NCBI GenBank assembly: GCA_037179385.1
Contig: CM074179.1
Coordinates: 29,394,046-29,458,045, forward strand
Direction: 5' to 3'
Source of the DNA: Holothuria scabra
Taxonomy: Eukaryota; Echinodermata; Holothuroidea; Aspidochirotida; Holothuriidae
DNA: 64,000 nucleotides
This document shows, one piece after another, positions 61,449-64,000 of this stretch. Every line of letters starts with the position of its first letter. Position 1 is the stretch's first letter. Under the pieces are notes generated by a model. The model saw only the letters and a list, made by a program, of their open reading frames with translations, was not told where the DNA came from and did not search any database. The position numbers and the translations under genes were made by a program.

Positions 61449-62042
61449 GTATGTTAAATTCATTATTGCTTTCCTCGCATTTCCTATTTATTTGCATTAT
61501 TGTAAACTAAGTTTATTATGACTTTTCTGTTCATACTTGATAATTAAATTAAATTAAATGAAATTGGATGGGCATAGTTTAGCAAATGGTAAACTTACTT
61601 AGCTTTGTCACAAATTTTCTAGGAAGTGGTACGATAAATTTTCCGCTGGTACGCACTCTTTTACAAGGCATTTATTGATTGACTGTTGCCATTTTATTGT
61701 GTGGACTGTATTCTTTGTTGTGGGTTAGGGATTAGAGTTATCGTTATTCAGTGAGAAAATTGCCACTCTGAAAAAGTGATATAAACTCTGCTTTTCTTAA
61801 TTGTGTAAACTTTTACAATTGTTTTTTAGGCTGAAAATTTGGGCTGACAGCCCCTATTTTAGTTCGGTCAGGCTATGCACTTAAAGCTTTGTGTTATGAA
61901 CGTTCTGCATACAAACTATTCAACCTAGTCCTCTGCATGCTGAGTTGGGTGTGCGTATCCCGCCTTGTGCTCAACAATTTCAACGAATTACCGAACTCTG
62001 TTGTTTAATGTTAGTGAAATTGTTTTTCAATTGTTTTGGTAG
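61449..62042. other. LRR intron 7
   Basis: No exon or repeat noted. Confidence 0.5.
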
Positions 62043-62114
62043 ATTCCTTGGAAGGAATAAAATTAGAGAAATACCCGACGGGTTTTTTAATCATACTCCG
62101 ACACTTCAATATTT
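62043..62114 (+). CDS. LRR gene exon 8: one leucine-rich repeat
   Basis: Exactly 72 nt, phase 2, acceptor TTTTGGTAG, donor ATATTT/GTAAGT. The repeat core is FLGRNKIREIPDGFF. Confidence 0.85.
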
Positions 62115-62526
62115 GTAAGTAAACTTTATCTGATACTTGATATTCTGGATGTTGGGGCTTCTGTCATGTAGTGAAAGTGTATTTTTTAAAAAGAAATGAG
62201 GAAATGAGGTTTTACGTTGAAAGACCTTCACTGCAGTGCTGTTAAACAAGGAAGGATGTCCATTATTGTTAACGCTTAGCTCGACACCTAATGACTTGGC
62301 AAAGTTAAAAGTTGTGATGAACACCCCTCGTACTTAGTTTGCAAATTTATACATTTTGAAAAGAGAAGTTGTTATTTATGGTCGCAGTTTAAAGGCAACG
62401 TCGCTCAAAACCTCGCAAACCTGAACATTGAAGGTACATGCTGCATTGTTAATTTCAATACTTTGCAAGGACTATGCATCACAGTCAGACACGAACCCTA
62501 TTAAAATACCTTTGTATAAAAGTCAC
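62115..62526. other. LRR intron 8, left part
   Basis: No exon or repeat noted. Confidence 0.5.
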
Positions 62527-62708
62527 CAGTGGCGTAGCCTGGATTGTGTCATGGGGGTTTGTGTCATGGGGGAGGTTTGGGGCAAGATGTGAGGGAAAAG
62601 TCTAAGGATAGTGAGACAAAACCGCTGTTTCAGGTGTTTTTGCAAAGTTTGCAAGGTTAAGTCATAGGGGGGTTCTAACCCCCAAACCACCCCGTGGCTA
62701 CGTCACTG
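62527..62708. mobile_element. Small element with CAGTGRCGTAGCC ends
   Basis: Starts CAGTGGCGTAGCCTGG and ends GTGGCTACGTCACTG, inverted ends of about 13-15 bp. It is the reverse complement of 25184-25360. It lies in LRR intron 8. GTCAC occurs just outside the left end and three bases outside the right end, a possible target duplication. Confidence 0.65.
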
Positions 62709-63363
62709 CACGTCACTATCCTGTTCAGCGTCTCGTTGTATAGTCCCAGTTAATTTTCCGGGCTTTTTGGCGGCTCTGGCATCATTGCTAGTCTGCGTCT
62801 AACTATTTCTTTACTTATCCTTTGTTTTCGTTACCATAGCATAGTTATTGATGTTAATTCTGTGACTTTTATTTGTAGTGCAGTATCTACGTATCATTTT
62901 TTTCCATGACATTTCATGTCTTCTTTGGTGAGAAAATGCTTCATGAGCATTATAAGAGGGTGTACAATTAAGTATACTTCAGAGCACATTCAACATTTCT
63001 ATTTTTTCAAAGAGGTATTAAAAACAATTAATTTAGACAAAGGTAATGTGCAACAAAAGTTTCAGTTTTAAAAAAACGAAGCAATATAAAAGACTGTAGC
63101 ATAGAAATCAATCCAGCAAGGATAAAATAGTCAAATCTCTCTTTAGTTCAAGTTTAATTTTATTGAGTCCCAGGAGGAGAGTTAAAAGCTTGCAAAGGAA
63201 ACATAAAAATACAAAATGAGAATAAAAAATAAATAGATAAAGATTTCAAACATAAAAATCACAAAACTTAAGTCAGCAGCTTAATGTTAATTAAGTTGAC
63301 AATAGCTTACTGTTCCAAAGTCAATTTTGCAAAGTGTTATTCTTCCAATATGACTCTTCGCAG
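62709..63363. other. LRR intron 8, right part
   Basis: AT-rich; no exon or repeat noted. Confidence 0.5.
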
Positions 63364-63435
63364 GAGTATGCCCTTGAACAACATCAAAAACCTAACTCAA
63401 TCAACCTTCGCAGGATTAAAAGCTTTGAACTACAT
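63364..63435 (+). CDS. LRR gene exon 9: one leucine-rich repeat (gene continues past window)
   Basis: Exactly 72 nt, phase 2, acceptor GACTCTTCGCAG, donor TACAT/GTAAGC. The repeat core is MPLNNIKNLTQSTFAGL, with the LxxNxIxxLxxxxFxGL form common in receptor ectodomains. The donor shows that the gene continues beyond 64000. Coding sequence in the window totals 725 nt (241 codons plus 2 nt): signal peptide, cysteine cap and seven repeats. One LRR per 72-nt phase 2 exon is the layout of LGR-type receptors and relatives. No transmembrane or signalling domain is visible here, so receptor identity is inference. Confidence 0.8.
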
Positions 63436-63626
63436 GTAAGCAAGTTCCCTGATTTCATTATATGTAAGTATGTTCCATTCGACAGCAGACATCATGTTGT
63501 CGCAGAGATTTCTTCCATTATTAGCATAGGCCGAGGTCGCCATGCAGGCTGAGGAAAATTAGGGTAAGCTATGAATCTGTATGATATAATTACCAAGATT
63601 TTTGATAACATATTGAACGTCTTCAA

Positions 63627-63910
63627 CCCGGTAAAAAATCCAATTGAACCCAGTTGACGAATTCAACTGGGTTCAACTGGGACCCAGTTGAACCCAGCTG
63701 GTCTTGTTCCAAATCCCATATAAAACCAACTGGGTTGAACTGGGTTACCAGCTTTCAACTGGATTGACTACATTCAAACCACTTGTATTTTTTCCAATTC
63801 ACATATTAGGTTAACTGGGTTTAACTGGTTTTCAACTTGTTTCTAACTGGGTTCTAACTGGATCCAGTTGAACCCAGTTTAACTGGGTTCAACTGAAATT
63901 TTGACCAGGG
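63627..63910. mobile_element. Inverted-repeat element, CAACTGGGTTCAACTGG words
   Basis: The left end is CCCGGTAAAAAATCC followed by AATTGAACCCAG. The reverse complement of the right end is CCCTGGTCAAAATTTC followed by AGTTGAACCCAG. Inside, AACTGGGTT and AACCCAGTT occur more than ten times in both orientations. No coding capacity and no clear target duplication. It sits in the intron after LRR exon 9. Confidence 0.75.
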
Positions 63911-64000
63911 AATGTTTCAAATATTGCCTTCATTTTGGCTTTAAGCATGAAGGACCGTTACACATATTTTAAAAATAAAAAAAAAAACATTAACTTTGAT

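Overview
This is metazoan, intron-rich, AT-rich DNA with no prokaryotic gene organisation. It has spliced exons with GT..AG borders, tRNA-derived SINEs, a Penelope-like retroelement remnant, a LINE tail, many small inverted-repeat DNA transposons and long TA and GAAA microsatellites. This suits a marine invertebrate, perhaps a non-vertebrate deuterostome such as an echinoderm. That placement is a guess from repeat style and gene architecture; no marker gene settles it.

Two groups of host genes can be supported. (1) A family of minus-strand genes for small secreted proteins that I do not recognise. Each is two exons: a 181-nt signal-peptide exon ending in phase 1, then one large terminal exon. 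One copy is intact (exons 26313-26493 and 20512-21227, 298 codons plus stop). One is complete except for a single extra base in a T8 run (exons 42491-42671 and 36414-37160). One is a broken fragment (5150-5481). The broken copy and the third copy lie in a direct segmental duplication (5150-7685 and 36828-39707). (2) A plus-strand leucine-rich-repeat gene that begins at 49613 and runs off the right edge. It has a signal-peptide exon, an N-terminal cysteine-capping (LRRNT-like) exon, and seven consecutive exons of exactly 72 nt, each coding one 24-residue LRR and all in phase 2. This one-repeat-per-exon layout is typical of LGR-type and related receptor ectodomains.

The rest is mostly repeats. 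1-5150 holds a word-array inverted-repeat element, TA arrays, the GIY-YIG end of a Penelope-like element and a SINE fragment. 7700-12950 is a patchwork of a short GC-hairpin repeat unit, a nested transposon with a clear 4-bp target duplication, and a pair of about 290-bp direct repeats. 12950-20500 has no recognisable gene but carries two hairpins and a long-TIR element. 21586-31303 holds a LINE 3' end, a TTAA-flanked piggyBac-like MITE, a SINE, a hAT-like element with an 8-bp target duplication, a roughly 495-bp GAAA tract and another word-array element. 31304-35329 is featureless. The introns and upstream flank of the LRR gene hold three copies of one long-TIR element family, SINEs and other small elements.

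The most unusual pattern is that about a dozen small elements share one plan. Each has short conserved inverted ends (several starting ACACTCTAAAA) around an interior made of one short, usually palindromic word repeated in both orientations, and the word differs from element to element. All identities and coordinates come from reading the sequence; no database search or alignment program was run.
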